From contig JBBIKC010000009.1 of the NCBI GenBank assembly GCA_037445635.1, positions 17,560-81,559 of the forward strand: a stretch of 64,000 bases of DNA, in the 5' to 3' direction. A model generated the notes under the pieces. The model saw only the letters and a list, made by a program, of their open reading frames with translations. It was not told the origin of the DNA and searched no databases. The translations under genes were made by a program, and so were the position numbers. The stretch comes from JBFMCC01 sp037445635 (GTDB lineage Bacteria > Chloroflexota > Anaerolineae > Anaerolineales > Villigracilaceae). Shown here one piece after another: positions 1-8,258 of this stretch (position 1 is its first letter; each line of letters starts with the position of its first letter).

Positions 1-555
1 AGAAAGCCTGTCGAATTTTTTGGCGCCGGGATTCTTCTTGGGATCCGAGTCGTAAACGCCGTCCACTTTGGTGGCTTTGATGACCACGTCGGCGTCAATC
101 TCGGTAGCGCGCAGAGCCGCGGCCGTGTCGGTCGAGAAGAACGGGTTGCCCGTCCCCGCGCCGAAGATGACCACGCGCCCCTTTTCGAGATGACGGATGG
201 CGCGCCGGCGGATATACGGTTCGGCAATCGCCCGCATCTCGATGGCAGACATGACGCGGGTGAAGACGCCCTGCCGTTCCAGCGCGTCCATCAACGCCAT
301 GGCGTTCATGACGGTGGCAAGCATGCCCATGTAATCGGCGGTGGCGCGGTCCATGCCGTGTTCCAGTCCCTGCTTGCCGCGCCACAAATTGCCCGCGCCG
401 ATCACCACCGCCACCTGCACTTTCATATCGAAAACTTGCTTGATGCGGCTGGCGATGGCGTCCACTTCGTTCGTGTCTATTCCATATCCCGTCGCGCCGG
501 CCAGGGCCTCCCCGCTCAACTTGAGCAGGATGCGGCGATACTTGAGATCGAGCAT
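1..555 (-). CDS. pyrH: UMP kinase, partial (3' end beyond the left edge)
   Basis: Cytoplasmic UMP kinase of the amino-acid-kinase fold, converting UMP to UDP for pyrimidine nucleotide synthesis. The protein begins MLDLKYRRILLKLSGEALAG, the family's N-terminal nucleotide-binding strand and glycine loop, and continues through 'GAGNLWRG' and 'GAGTGNPFFSTDTAAALRA', both hallmarks of bacterial PyrH. About 185 residues are present of roughly 240; the C-terminus lies outside the window. The ATG at 555 is preceded by a GGAGGAGG ribosome binding site. The order rpsB-tsf-pyrH is a common bacterial arrangement. A strong hairpin terminator separates it from tsf, so pyrH is probably fed by read-through or by its own promoter. 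Confidence 0.95.
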   Translation of the reverse strand, partial: MLDLKYRRILLKLSGEALAGATGYGIDTNEVDAIASRIKQVFDMKVQVAVVIGAGNLWRGKQGLEHGMDRATADYMGMLATVMNAMALMDALERQGVFTRVMSAIEMRAIAEPYIRRRAIRHLEKGRVVIFGAGTGNPFFSTDTAAALRATEIDADVVIKATKVDGVYDSDPKKNPGAKKFDRLS

Positions 556-592
556 ATTCGGCCTCCTCCAACTGGTTTTGTTCTAAACATTA

Positions 593-621
593 AGAAAAAG
601 GCCAACCTTCGGGTTGGCCTT
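593..621 (-). terminator. Intrinsic terminator after tsf
   Basis: A perfect 10-bp stem (598-607 with 612-621) closes on a four-base loop. On the minus strand it is followed by TTTTT and a T-rich tail, the classic form of a factor-independent terminator. It sits between the tsf stop and the pyrH start and could set a lower expression level for pyrH. Confidence 0.85.
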
Positions 622-626
622 CCCAA

Positions 627-1241
627 CTATTTACTATTACTGCCTACGCTCTCGCCAAGCTCCCAGCGCTGAAAACGGCGCACCAGGACGTTCTCGCCGA
701 TGGCGGCCACATTCTGCAGGATAAGCTTTTCGATGGTCAGATTCTCGTCGCGGATATAGGTCTGGCGCAGAAGGCAGACCTCGTCCTTGTATTTCTCGAG
801 GCGTCCCTCCACGATTTTCGCAACGACGTTCTCGGGCTTGCCCTCCTCCTTCGCGCGGGCGCGTGCAATCTCGGCTTCGTGCTCGAGTTCGGCCGCGGGG
901 ATGTCCTCCGCCTTGACGTATTTCGGCGCGTTGGCCGCGATCTGCAGAGCAATCTCGTGCGCCAGCGTGCGGAACTGCTCGGAGCGCGCCACGAAATCGG
1001 TCTCGCAATTGACTTCGACCATCACACCCACGCGTCCGCCGCCGTGGGAATACAGCTCAAGCATTCCGTTCAAAGCCTCGCGGTCGGCGCGCTTGGCGGC
1101 AGTCGCCATGCCTTTTTCGCGCAGCCAGTCAATGGCTTTTTGAAGGTCGCCGTTGGATTCTTGAAGGGCCTTGCGGCAATCGAGGATGGGCGCATTGGTG
1201 AGGGCGCGCAACTCCTTGATCATTTCGGTTGTAATTTCCAT
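627..1241 (-). CDS. tsf: Translation elongation factor Ts
   Basis: EF-Ts is the guanine-nucleotide exchange factor that recharges EF-Tu in the cytoplasm. The N-terminal UBA-like domain (about residues 1-55) reads MEITTEMIKELRALTNAPIL with the family's 'LR..T.AP..DC+KAL' pattern, followed by the core signature 'VEVNCETDFVAR'. At 204 residues it is the short form, lacking much of the second core subdomain found in the 283-residue E. coli protein. I chose the ATG at 1241 because GAGGAAAG lies about 8 bases upstream; an in-frame ATG six codons earlier has poorer context. It follows rpsB closely and is presumably co-transcribed with it. Confidence 0.95.
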   Translation of the reverse strand: MEITTEMIKELRALTNAPILDCRKALQESNGDLQKAIDWLREKGMATAAKRADREALNGMLELYSHGGGRVGVMVEVNCETDFVARSEQFRTLAHEIALQIAANAPKYVKAEDIPAAELEHEAEIARARAKEEGKPENVVAKIVEGRLEKYKDEVCLLRQTYIRDENLTIEKLILQNVAAIGENVLVRRFQRWELGESVGSNSK

Positions 1242-1267
1242 GTCGCTTTCCTCGTTCAACCGACGGA

Positions 1268-2260
1268 CTACTCCGCCGCCTCTTCACTTTCCTCGATCTC
1301 TTCATCCGCTTCCTTCCTAGACTTGGAAGCGGGTTTCGTCTTCCCGGGTTTTTCGGCCGTTTCAGCCTTCTCCGCTTCGACCGATTCCTCGTCAACCTCG
1401 ACCGGCTTGCGGCTGGCGGTCAGTTTGGCCAGAGTGGCCTCACCCAGCAGGGATTCTTCACCCATCTCGTCCACATCGGCAGCTTCTACAACACGCTGAG
1501 CCTTACGCGGCCGGGACGAAGCATCGGGCTTGCCCGGTGTGGACGTAGCGGGCTCTTCGATCACTTCCTCTTCTTTGCGCATGGCCTTGCCTTCGAGAAC
1601 GGCATCCGCGATTTTAGCCACCAGCAGCTTGATGGCGCGGATGGCGTCATCGTTGGAGGGGATAACATAGTCAATACCGCGCGGGTTGCAATTGGTATCC
1701 ACCAGCGCCACGACCGGGATATTGAGCAGGTTCGCTTCGTGCACTGCCGCGTCCTCGCGGCCGACATCCACCACGAAGAGCAGGTCGGGGCGGCGCTTCA
1801 TCTTGCGAACGCCTTCGAGGCGGGTGAGCAGGCGGTCGATCTCGCGGCCGATGAGCAGGCCTTCCTTTTTGGTGAGACGGTTGATCTCGCCGCTGTCGCG
1901 CATCTGTTCGAGGCGGTCCAGTTCCTGGATGCGGTTGTACATCGTGGACCAGTTGGTGAGCATTCCGCCCAGCCAGCGCTCGGTCACGTAGGGCATTCCA
2001 CAACGGAGCGCCTCCTCCTTGATGGTCTCCTGCGCCTGGCGTTTGGTGCCGACGAATAACACCGTGCCGCCGTTTGCAACCACATCGCGGATGACATTAT
2101 AGGCCTGGTTCAGCAGTTTGACGGTCTGCTGCAGGTCAATGATATGAATGCCGTTACGCTCGGTGAAGATGTACGGCTTCATGCGGGGATCCCACTTGTT
2201 GGTGCGGTGGCCGAAATGGACACCGCTCTCAAGCAGGGCTTTCATGGAAATGACGGCCAT
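1268..2260 (-). CDS. rpsB: 30S ribosomal protein S2 with long acidic C-terminal tail
   Basis: S2 is a late-assembling 30S subunit protein. The body starts MAVISMKALLESGVHFGHRT and carries the S2 signatures 'NKWDPRMKPYIFTERNGIHI' and 'VVDVGREDAAVHEANLLNIP'. The conserved part spans about residues 1-235. It is followed by a tail of roughly 95 residues rich in Glu, Ala, Lys and Ser, so the total of 330 aa clearly exceeds the usual 230-260. The start at 2260 has a full AAGGAGGT Shine-Dalgarno; the open frame continues upstream but without a comparable site. It is the first gene of the rpsB-tsf-pyrH run and has its own promoter and a leader of about 155 bases. Low-complexity tails on S2 occur in other phyla; their role is unclear. 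Confidence 0.96.
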   Translation of the reverse strand: MAVISMKALLESGVHFGHRTNKWDPRMKPYIFTERNGIHIIDLQQTVKLLNQAYNVIRDVVANGGTVLFVGTKRQAQETIKEEALRCGMPYVTERWLGGMLTNWSTMYNRIQELDRLEQMRDSGEINRLTKKEGLLIGREIDRLLTRLEGVRKMKRRPDLLFVVDVGREDAAVHEANLLNIPVVALVDTNCNPRGIDYVIPSNDDAIRAIKLLVAKIADAVLEGKAMRKEEEVIEEPATSTPGKPDASSRPRKAQRVVEAADVDEMGEESLLGEATLAKLTASRKPVEVDEESVEAEKAETAEKPGKTKPASKSRKEADEEIEESEEAAE

Positions 2261-2371
2261 GGGGAACGAACCTCCTTGCGTTTGGCCTCCGCCTGCTTCA
2301 TCCCCGCCAGCGACCGCGTCCACTCGGGTCCGCGGCACGCACTGGCAGGTCCACAGGCGTGTGAATTTGGG

Positions 2372-2432
2372 CGTATATTGCCCGCCCGGGCAAGATATGT
2401 CCCGCCGCAGCGGGAGCGACGGGAGTATACCA
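2372..2432 (-). promoter_or_regulatory. rpsB promoter and leader hairpin
   Basis: On the minus strand an extended -10 element, TGGTATACT (core TATACT at 2429-2424), lies about 165 bases upstream of rpsB. A weak TTGTCT sits 19 bases further up. The transcribed leader contains a GC-rich dyad (2378-2383 with 2388-2393) within an AT-flanked inverted repeat, a possible site of S2 autoregulation. The promoter is a pattern match only. Confidence 0.5.
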
Positions 2433-2446
2433 CAAAACCTGCCAGC

Positions 2447-2477
2447 AAAGACAAGCCCCCGGTCCTCGACCGGGGCT
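2447..2477 (-). terminator. Probable terminator after dnaA
   Basis: An inverted repeat of about nine GC-rich pairs (2454-2464 with 2468-2477) lies directly after the dnaA stop codon on the minus strand. It is followed by TTGTCTTTG, a weak but T-rich tail. It separates dnaA from the rpsB promoter. Confidence 0.6.
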
Positions 2478-2482
2478 CATCC

Positions 2483-3832
2483 TCAAACGGCAGCCGCCTG
2501 CCCGTACAACTGCTGGCGGATTTGCATCAATTGGCGCTGCATGCGGTCGTCCTTTGCCAGCCCGTCCGAGATCTTCTTGATGGCGTGCATGACGGTGGTA
2601 TGATCCCGCCCGCCAATGACCTCGCCGATCTGCGGCAGGGAGGCCTTCACATCCTCGCGCAGGATGTACATCGCCAGTTGGCGCGGCAGGGCTACATTTT
2701 TAGAACGGTCCGCGCTGAGCAATTTCTCGGCGGAAAGGTTGAAAAAACGCGCCACCACGTCAATCACGGTCTGTGGCTCCAATACGCTGTGTTGCGGTAG
2801 CAGGTCGGCCAAAGCCACCTCGACCAGCTGCGGGGTCAGGGCGGATCCGCTCAATTCCGCGAAGGCCAGAATACGGTTGAGCGCGCCTTCCAGTTCGCGG
2901 ATGTTGGATTGCACGCGGCGGGCAATCGTATCCAGGATTTCATCCGGGATGAAACGCCCGGTGCGTTCGGCCTTCGAGCGCAGGATGGCGAGGCGCGTCT
3001 CCAGGTCGGGCGGCTGGATGTCGGCCGTCAGGCCCCACTCGAAACGCGAGCGCAGGCGCTCCTCCAGCGTCACCAGCGACTTGGGCGGGCGATCTGACGA
3101 AACGATGATCTGCTTGTCCTGCCCGTGCAAGGTATTGAAAGTGTGGAAGAATTCCTCCTGCGTTGATTCCTTGCCCGCGATGAACTGGATGTCATCCACC
3201 AGCAAAACGTCCGCGGAGCGATATTTGTCGCGGAAGGCCTGCGTAGTGTGCGTGCGAATGGCATTGATCATGTCGTTGGTAAATTCTTCCGAAGAAACGT
3301 ACAGCACATTCAGCCCGCGCGCGTGACACGCATTGCCGATGGCGTGCAGGAGATGGGTCTTTCCCAGCCCGACACCCCCGTAGAGGAAAAGCGGATTGTA
3401 GGCGCGGGCGGGTTTTTCCGCGACCGCCAGACAGGCTGCGTGCACCAGGCGATTCCCCGCGCCGACCACGAACGCATCGAACGTATAACGCGGATTGAGC
3501 TTTGCATTGCGGCCGCGGACTTCTACAGGCTCCGCTTCGGCCCGCATCTGGGGCTGCTCGGCCTCCCGAACCATTTCCTCGTCCGCAGCCTGCGCGACCA
3601 CAAAGTTGACGGCGACATTGGCGTTCAAAATCTCGATCAGCAAGCGGTTGACTGTGCCGGCCAGCCGCGACTCCAGCCAGTCGCGCGCATACGCGTTGCG
3701 GACGCTGACGGTGAGCACCCCGTCGGCATACTGGACAGGTGTGGTGTCGCGCACCCAGGTATCGAATGAGGCCCGCGGCATCTCCATTTGGAGTTGCGCC
3801 AACACAGATTGCCAGGCTTGCTGTGCATTCAT
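2483..3832 (-). CDS. dnaA: Chromosomal replication initiator DnaA
   Basis: DnaA is the AAA+ initiator that binds oriC boxes and melts the origin. The 449-residue protein shows the usual order: domain I (about 1-80, starting MNAQQAWQSVLAQLQMEMPR), a short linker, the AAA+ domain with Walker A 'GGVGLGKTH', Walker B 'LLVDDIQF' and the sensor region, then the C-terminal DNA-binding domain with the family signature 'GGRDHTTVMHA'. The ATG at 3832 has GAGGGAG upstream, so the longer in-frame reading (26 more codons) is rejected. The upstream region has one consensus DnaA box, which would permit autoregulation. The gene stands alone, without dnaN beside it in this window. Confidence 0.97.
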   Translation of the reverse strand: MNAQQAWQSVLAQLQMEMPRASFDTWVRDTTPVQYADGVLTVSVRNAYARDWLESRLAGTVNRLLIEILNANVAVNFVVAQAADEEMVREAEQPQMRAEAEPVEVRGRNAKLNPRYTFDAFVVGAGNRLVHAACLAVAEKPARAYNPLFLYGGVGLGKTHLLHAIGNACHARGLNVLYVSSEEFTNDMINAIRTHTTQAFRDKYRSADVLLVDDIQFIAGKESTQEEFFHTFNTLHGQDKQIIVSSDRPPKSLVTLEERLRSRFEWGLTADIQPPDLETRLAILRSKAERTGRFIPDEILDTIARRVQSNIRELEGALNRILAFAELSGSALTPQLVEVALADLLPQHSVLEPQTVIDVVARFFNLSAEKLLSADRSKNVALPRQLAMYILREDVKASLPQIGEVIGGRDHTTVMHAIKKISDGLAKDDRMQRQLMQIRQQLYGQAAAV

Positions 3833-4200
3833 AAGTCGCTCCCTCGAGGCATGGATAAGGTAGATTGAACTAACCCGCCAGACAGGCCGCGCGGTTAGTG
3901 AGGTAATCAATATGCGATTGTCCGACTAACAATCAGGGGTTTGGATGCAAACTACTCACATCCTCTTCTCTCAGCGTGCTCAAATTCTAGCAGAGAATGT
4001 GGATAACTACCAACACGATAAGCCTACGCGAGTTTAAAAACTTCCGTTTTTTTAAGGTCAATTAATGTTAAAAGAATTCTTCGCAGACGTAAGACCGCCC
4101 ACCACAGTTTAGAACAATCGTTTCAGCCAAAGACATGAAATCCACATACTCACCCCCCACATATGGCGGTCAACAGGAGTCGGGACGGTAAATGCAAAGA
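3833..4200. other. dnaA upstream region, candidate oriC
   Basis: This gap has no convincing gene. A perfect DnaA box (TTATCCACA on the minus strand) lies at 3998-4006. A weaker 7-of-9 match is at 4138-4146. Between them, about 4030-4080 is a strongly AT-rich stretch that could act as an unwinding element. Placement directly upstream of dnaA fits a bacterial origin, but a single strong box is few for oriC; the alternative is simple dnaA autoregulation. Confidence 0.4.
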
Positions 4201-4206
4201 TATGTC

Positions 4207-4241
4207 TTAAAAAACTCAGCAGCGAAAACGCTTTTCGCTGC
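4207..4241 (-). terminator. Intrinsic terminator after the GAF histidine kinase
   Basis: A perfect 10-bp inverted repeat (4219-4228 with 4232-4241) with a 3-base loop lies 60 bases after the kinase stop. On the minus strand it is followed, four bases on, by six T residues, a good factor-independent terminator. Confidence 0.75.
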
Positions 4242-4300
4242 CGGCAATGAAACGCCGATTTCCGGGATTCGATAAGCCAAATCGAGGCTTATTTTGCGAA

Positions 4301-5977
4301 TTAGAGTTCGGCATCGCGCGGAACCCACGCAAGTACGGTCGTTCCCTCGCCGGGCGAGGAGGCGATGTCCACTTCGCCGCCAACGGCGCGCGCGCGCGTT
4401 TGCATGTTGGCAAGGCCATGTCCAAGCGATTTGCTCATCTTTTCCATGTCGAAGCCCTTGCCATCGTCGTGAATTTCCATCAGCACACGGTCGTCTGTCG
4501 TCCATAACGTCACGTTGACCTTGCTGGCGCTGGCATGTTTGGCGGAATTGGCCAGCGCCTCCTGGCAGATGTGGAACAAGGCGGAGGCATGTCCCTCAGG
4601 CAGATCGGCGACCTTGGCTCGCGCGCCGCTGAAGACCGCCTGCGCCAGCGTATGGGCGCGGTACTCGTTCACCAGTCGCTTGAGGCCATCCACCAGTTTC
4701 TCCTGTTTGAACTCGCGCGGGCGCAGATCAAGGATATACGCGCGCAGGTCGCGGATGATCTGGTTCAGGTCGTCTATGGCTTTCCTTAGATTGGCTTTGG
4801 CCTTCTGCGGCTCTTCATTGACCAGGTGCTGCACGTTCTCCAGCGCCAGCCCCACCCCGAAAATGGACTGGATGATGCCGTCGTGCAGGTCCATGCCGAT
4901 GCGGTCGCGCTCCTCCAGGATCGCCAGGCGGCGCGCGTTGTGGTGCAGGCGGGCATTATCAATGGCCAGCCCGGCCCAGTTACTGACTGCCATCAGCATT
5001 TGGATATCATGTTCGTTAAACGGTGCGGACTCGCGGGTCGCCACACCCAACACGCCCACCAGCGTCTCGCTTGCCTTGAGCGGGAAGCAGGCCACACAGC
5101 GGTATCCTTCGCTGACCACCGCCTGCCGCAGGAAGCGGTCGTCGGATTGGATATCGGTGCTGATGAGCGGCTCGCCGCTCTGGGCCACCAGGCCGGGATA
5201 CCCTTCCCCAACGCGGAACCGGTTTCGGGTCCAGAATGCTTCGGCGGATTGGCCGCGGTGCAACACCATGCGCAGGGTCTGCTTGTCGTCTTCCAGCAAA
5301 AAGAGCTCGCCCGCTTCCACTTTCATGTAATCCATCACCAGGCCAAGCGTCTTGTTCAGAATCTCGTCCAATTCGAGCGAGGAGGTCAGCGTGGAGGCCA
5401 TGTCGTTCAGAAGTGCAAGGTCTTCACTGCGGCGCGTCAGGATCGCGTCTCGCTCCCTCATCTTCTCGATGACGCGCGCGTTCTGAATGGCCGCGGCCGC
5501 GTAGGCCGCCAGCATTTGCATCACTTGTTCATCGTCAGACGTAAATTCAGGCGCGCCGATCTTGTCGGTGAGGTACAACTGACCCAGCTGGCTGTCGCCC
5601 GCCCGAATCGGCACGCCTAAAAACGAGGTCATGTGGGGATGATGCGGGGGAAAGCCGACCGAGCGCGGGTCTTCGGAGATAACCGGCACGCGCAACGGAT
5701 CCGCCCTGCCAATCAGCGCGCCGATCAAGCCGCGTCCTACGGGTGGATGCGCAATACGTTTGACCTCCGCATCCGTCATACCAACTGAAATGAACTTCCA
5801 GAGTTTGCCGCCCTCGTCCAGCGCCCCCAGCGCCGCGTAGCGTGCCTCCGCCTGTTCACACGCGGTGGTCACGATGCGTTCCAACAACGATTCCAACGAT
5901 ACATCCCTGACCAGTTCCAGGCTGGCCCGGTGCAGGGCGATCAACCGCTCCTGAAGTTGTTCACGCGTCAACAGCAT
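4301..5977 (-). CDS. GAF-domain sensor histidine kinase, NarX/DegS type
   Basis: A soluble two-component sensor of 558 residues. Two GAF domains (about residues 20-170 and 190-340) probably sense a small molecule or redox state. They are followed by a HisKA_3 dimerisation domain with the phospho-acceptor motif 'GMDLHDGIIQSI' near residue 365 and a C-terminal HATPase_c domain with 'EALANSAKHA' and 'DDGKGFD'. No transmembrane segment is visible, so the input is probably cytoplasmic. HisKA_3 kinases normally phosphorylate NarL/LuxR regulators; none is adjacent, and the nearest (33.6 kb) has its own kinase. I prefer the ATG at 5977 with GAGAGG upstream over a GTG three codons earlier. A TATAAT element lies at 6006-6001 on the minus strand. 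Confidence 0.88.
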   Translation of the reverse strand: MLLTREQLQERLIALHRASLELVRDVSLESLLERIVTTACEQAEARYAALGALDEGGKLWKFISVGMTDAEVKRIAHPPVGRGLIGALIGRADPLRVPVISEDPRSVGFPPHHPHMTSFLGVPIRAGDSQLGQLYLTDKIGAPEFTSDDEQVMQMLAAYAAAAIQNARVIEKMRERDAILTRRSEDLALLNDMASTLTSSLELDEILNKTLGLVMDYMKVEAGELFLLEDDKQTLRMVLHRGQSAEAFWTRNRFRVGEGYPGLVAQSGEPLISTDIQSDDRFLRQAVVSEGYRCVACFPLKASETLVGVLGVATRESAPFNEHDIQMLMAVSNWAGLAIDNARLHHNARRLAILEERDRIGMDLHDGIIQSIFGVGLALENVQHLVNEEPQKAKANLRKAIDDLNQIIRDLRAYILDLRPREFKQEKLVDGLKRLVNEYRAHTLAQAVFSGARAKVADLPEGHASALFHICQEALANSAKHASASKVNVTLWTTDDRVLMEIHDDGKGFDMEKMSKSLGHGLANMQTRARAVGGEVDIASSPGEGTTVLAWVPRDAEL

Positions 5978-6076
5978 GGGACACACCTCTCATCCCAGCC
6001 ATTATAATCAAATCCGAACGCCCTGATAGGTTTTGGCAGGGTATGACAATAGAATGTAAACTGCACTGGTGAACTC

Positions 6077-7402
6077 ATGACAACCTCCCGAATCTCTGGA
6101 TTTTATAACATGACGCTCGAACAGCGCCGCGCAAAAATCGCGGAAGCTGCGCCTCAGACTCCGCCCGAACTTGCCGCCTGGACCTCGGGCGGACTCTCCC
6201 CCGAAGCCGCCGACCACATGATCGAAAACGTGATTGGTTTGCACAGCCTGCCGCTCGGCATTGCCCTCAACTTCATGGTCAACGGCCGCGACGTGCTCGT
6301 GCCTTTCGCCATCGAAGAGCCTTCGGTGGTGGCGGGCGCGTCGTTCATGGCAAAACTCGCCCGCGCCGGCGGCGGCTTCCATGCCACCACCACCGAACCG
6401 CTGATGATTGGGCAGATGCAGGTCATCCACCTCGTCAACCTGCATGAAGCGAAACTCAAACTCTACGAACACAAAGCCGAACTGCTCGCCGAAGCCGATG
6501 CGATTGACCCCGTGCTCAAAAAATTCGGCGGCGGCGCGCGCGACCTCGAAGTTCGAATTCTCGAATCATCGCCTATCGGTGCATTTTTAGTCGTCCACCT
6601 CATCTATGACGTGCGCGACGCGATGGGCGCCAATGCCGTCAACACGGCATGCGAACGCCTCGCCCCCAAAGTGGAAGCCATCACGGGCGGCAAAGTCCAC
6701 TTGCGGATTTTGTCCAATCTGGCGGACCGGCGCCTTGCGCGCGCGCGCTGTACCATCCCCGTGAAAGAACTGGCGTTTAAAACCGTAGGGCAGGTTTCCA
6801 ACTCGCCCAGCGGACAAATTGAAAATTTGTCCTACAGCGGCGAACAAGTGCGCGACGGCATCATCGCCGCCTATGCCTTTGCCGCCGCAGACCCCTACCG
6901 CGCCGCCACCCACAACAAGGGCATTATGAACGGGGTGGATGCGGTGGTCATCGCCACCGGCAACGACTGGCGCGCCATTGAAGCGGGCGCCCATGCCTAC
7001 GCGGTGAAAAACGGCAGGTACACTTCCCTCTCCACCTGGGGCAAAGACGCAGACGGCAACCTCGTCGGCACGCTGGAAATGCCGATGGCGGTGGGCATCG
7101 TCGGCGGCGCGACCAAGGTCCACCCGGCGGCGCAGGCGGCGGTCAAACTCATGGGTGTGAAAACCGCCTCCGAACTGGCGGAGATCATCGTCTCGGTCGG
7201 TCTCGCCCAGAACCTGGCAGCGCTGCGTGCCCTCGCCACCGAAGGCATCCAGCGCGGACACATGTCGCTGCACGCGCGGCAGGTTGCCATCGCGGCAGGC
7301 GCGACGGGAGAATTGATCGAGAAGGTGGCAAGTCAGATGGTGGCGGAGAAGGTGGTCAGAATTGATAGAGCGGAAGAGATTTTGAAGGAATTGCAGGCGT
7401 AG
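6077..7402 (+). CDS. mvaA: Hydroxymethylglutaryl-CoA reductase, class II
   Basis: HMG-CoA reductase makes mevalonate from HMG-CoA, the committed step of mevalonate-based isoprenoid synthesis. The 441-residue length and lack of membrane segments fit soluble class II enzymes. Visible family motifs include 'ENVIGLHSLPLGIALNF' near residue 50, 'AIEEPSVVAGASF' with the catalytic Glu (80/81), 'ATGNDWRAIEAGAHAYA' and 'HMSLHARQ' with the late catalytic His. I keep the ATG at 6077 because the preceding 'SRISGFY' segment is conserved in class II enzymes, although no strong ribosome binding site is seen. Class II enzymes were first known as degradative, but the HMG-CoA synthase downstream makes a biosynthetic role likelier. 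The stop codon lies inside a palindromic repeat. Confidence 0.95.
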   Translation: MTTSRISGFYNMTLEQRRAKIAEAAPQTPPELAAWTSGGLSPEAADHMIENVIGLHSLPLGIALNFMVNGRDVLVPFAIEEPSVVAGASFMAKLARAGGGFHATTTEPLMIGQMQVIHLVNLHEAKLKLYEHKAELLAEADAIDPVLKKFGGGARDLEVRILESSPIGAFLVVHLIYDVRDAMGANAVNTACERLAPKVEAITGGKVHLRILSNLADRRLARARCTIPVKELAFKTVGQVSNSPSGQIENLSYSGEQVRDGIIAAYAFAAADPYRAATHNKGIMNGVDAVVIATGNDWRAIEAGAHAYAVKNGRYTSLSTWGKDADGNLVGTLEMPMAVGIVGGATKVHPAAQAAVKLMGVKTASELAEIIVSVGLAQNLAALRALATEGIQRGHMSLHARQVAIAAGATGELIEKVASQMVAEKVVRIDRAEEILKELQA

Positions 7403-7496
7403 ACCTGACAGGTCTCACCCATGCCAACGCCAACCGCAATTCCCGCGCAGGCATAGGCTATGCCCTCCCAGCCTCTCGCGGAGACCTGTCAGGTCT
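7401..7496. repeat. Inverted pair of AGAC-N7-GTCT palindromes
   Basis: AGACCTGACAGGTCT (7401-7415) and AGACCTGTCAGGTCT (7482-7496) face each other across 66 bases. The first overlaps the HMG-CoA reductase stop codon. The same two palindromes recur at 17721-17754, and a variant recurs at 8091-8123, each time at the end of a coding region. Confidence 0.85.
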
Positions 7497-7503
7497 TTCA
7501 ACC

Positions 7504-7529
7504 ACGCAGGTTTGACGTCAAAGTTTTGG
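7504..7529 (+). promoter_or_regulatory. Duplicated upstream element, copy 1
   Basis: This 26-base element matches 8233-8258 with three mismatches. Each copy ends 23-24 bases before the ATG of the following gene (7554 and 8282). It contains TTGACG, a possible -35, with AT-rich sequence downstream. The matched spacing suggests a shared promoter or regulator site. Confidence 0.5.
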
Positions 7530-7553
7530 TGTTTGTGATATAAGAGATTGAGA

Positions 7554-7859
7554 ATGAATACTGCCAAATCTGTAAACGGCGTAACAATAAGATTGCCCGA
7601 CGAACGCTGGGTACACATCACCGAGGAACATGCGGAAATGGCAGGTTATCTCTACGATGTGCTTGAAACTGTTCAGGAACCACTGGCAGTGTTTGAAGGC
7701 AACGAAGGCGAATTGCTCGCCGCGCGTGAAATCGAAACAGGAAAATTTATTGTCGCTGTTTATCGGGAAACAAGCACGGAAGATGGCTTTATCATTACAG
7801 CGTTCTTGACGAAGCGCTGGAAATCGCTCGAAAGGAGAAAGAAAGTATGGCAGCGGTGA
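7554..7859 (+). CDS. PBECR2-like nuclease-fold protein, possible toxin of a TA pair
   Basis: A 101-residue soluble protein beginning MNTAKSVNGVTIRLPDERWV. The pattern 'RLPDERWVHITEEHAE...VLETVQEP', then 'ELLAAREIETGKFIVAVYRE' and 'GFIITAFLTKR', is one I recognise from small proteins assigned to the phage Barnase-EndoU-ColicinE5/RelE-like (PBECR2) nuclease fold; I cannot verify this by search. Its stop overlaps the start of the DUF2283 gene by 13 bases, so the two are translated together, as in toxin-antitoxin modules. The pair interrupts the mevalonate genes, and such families are typically mobile. ATG at 7554 is chosen over an in-frame TTG two codons earlier. Toxicity is inference. Confidence 0.6.
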   Translation: MNTAKSVNGVTIRLPDERWVHITEEHAEMAGYLYDVLETVQEPLAVFEGNEGELLAAREIETGKFIVAVYRETSTEDGFIITAFLTKRWKSLERRKKVWQR

Positions 7860-8086
7860 ATCTCGACCACGTATTGACTGTTGTGCCTCAAGTGTTACAA
7901 CTCCATCAAAAAAATATCTGGTTTTCTTATGACGAAGAAGCCGATGTGTTGTATTTGAATTTCAAAAAACCAAACCGCGCCGATGATTCTGAACTGCTGG
8001 ACAACGATGTGCTTGTCCGATACGAGGGCGAAGAAGTTGTTGGTATGACGATTATGAACGCCAGCAAGAAAGTCGGCAAGAGATGA
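7847..8086 (+). CDS. DUF2283 family protein, possible antitoxin
   Basis: A 79-residue protein with the DUF2283 pattern: 'WFSYDEEADVLYLNF' then 'LDNDVLVRYEGEEVVGMTIMNASKK'. Members are small beta-rich proteins of unknown role that often sit beside small nuclease-like or DUF4258 proteins. The start at 7847 has AAAGGAG about 10 bases upstream and lies inside the preceding gene, indicating translational coupling. By position it would be the antitoxin or immunity partner, although here it is encoded second. Its stop is followed within five bases by a double AGAC-N7-GTCT palindrome. Confidence 0.75.
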   Translation: MAAVNLDHVLTVVPQVLQLHQKNIWFSYDEEADVLYLNFKKPNRADDSELLDNDVLVRYEGEEVVGMTIMNASKKVGKR

Positions 8087-8090
8087 GCAA

Positions 8091-8123
8091 AGACTTCCGA
8101 AGTCTCAGAGACTTCGGAGGTCT
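8091..8123. repeat. Tandem AGAC-N7-GTCT palindromes
   Basis: Two palindromes (8091-8105 and 8109-8123) share the AGACTTC core and lie three bases apart. They start five bases after the DUF2283 stop and can fold singly or as one longer hairpin. They are related in design to those at 7401-7496 and 17721-17754. Confidence 0.75.
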
Positions 8124-8232
8124 GATAGCAAGCCAACAAGTATACAAATCCGTTTTCGTCCGTGAGTCCGTGACAAAGTCCGTTGACCAACCATCCGCGC
8201 ATCCGTTCTGCGAGCAATCCGTTGAAAACCGC

Positions 8233-8258
8233 ACGCAGGCTCGATGTCAAAGTTTTGG
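8233..8258 (+). promoter_or_regulatory. Duplicated upstream element, copy 2
   Basis: This is the second copy of the 26-base element at 7504-7529 (three differences), again placed 23 bases before a start codon. TCGATG replaces TTGACG, and TATAGG follows about 16 bases later. The stretch before it (8124-8232) has no recognisable gene. Confidence 0.45.

Noticed and set aside
4080..4150. Additional DnaA boxes in the dnaA upstream region
   Set aside because: Only one exact match was found; other candidates differ at two or more of nine positions and could be chance.
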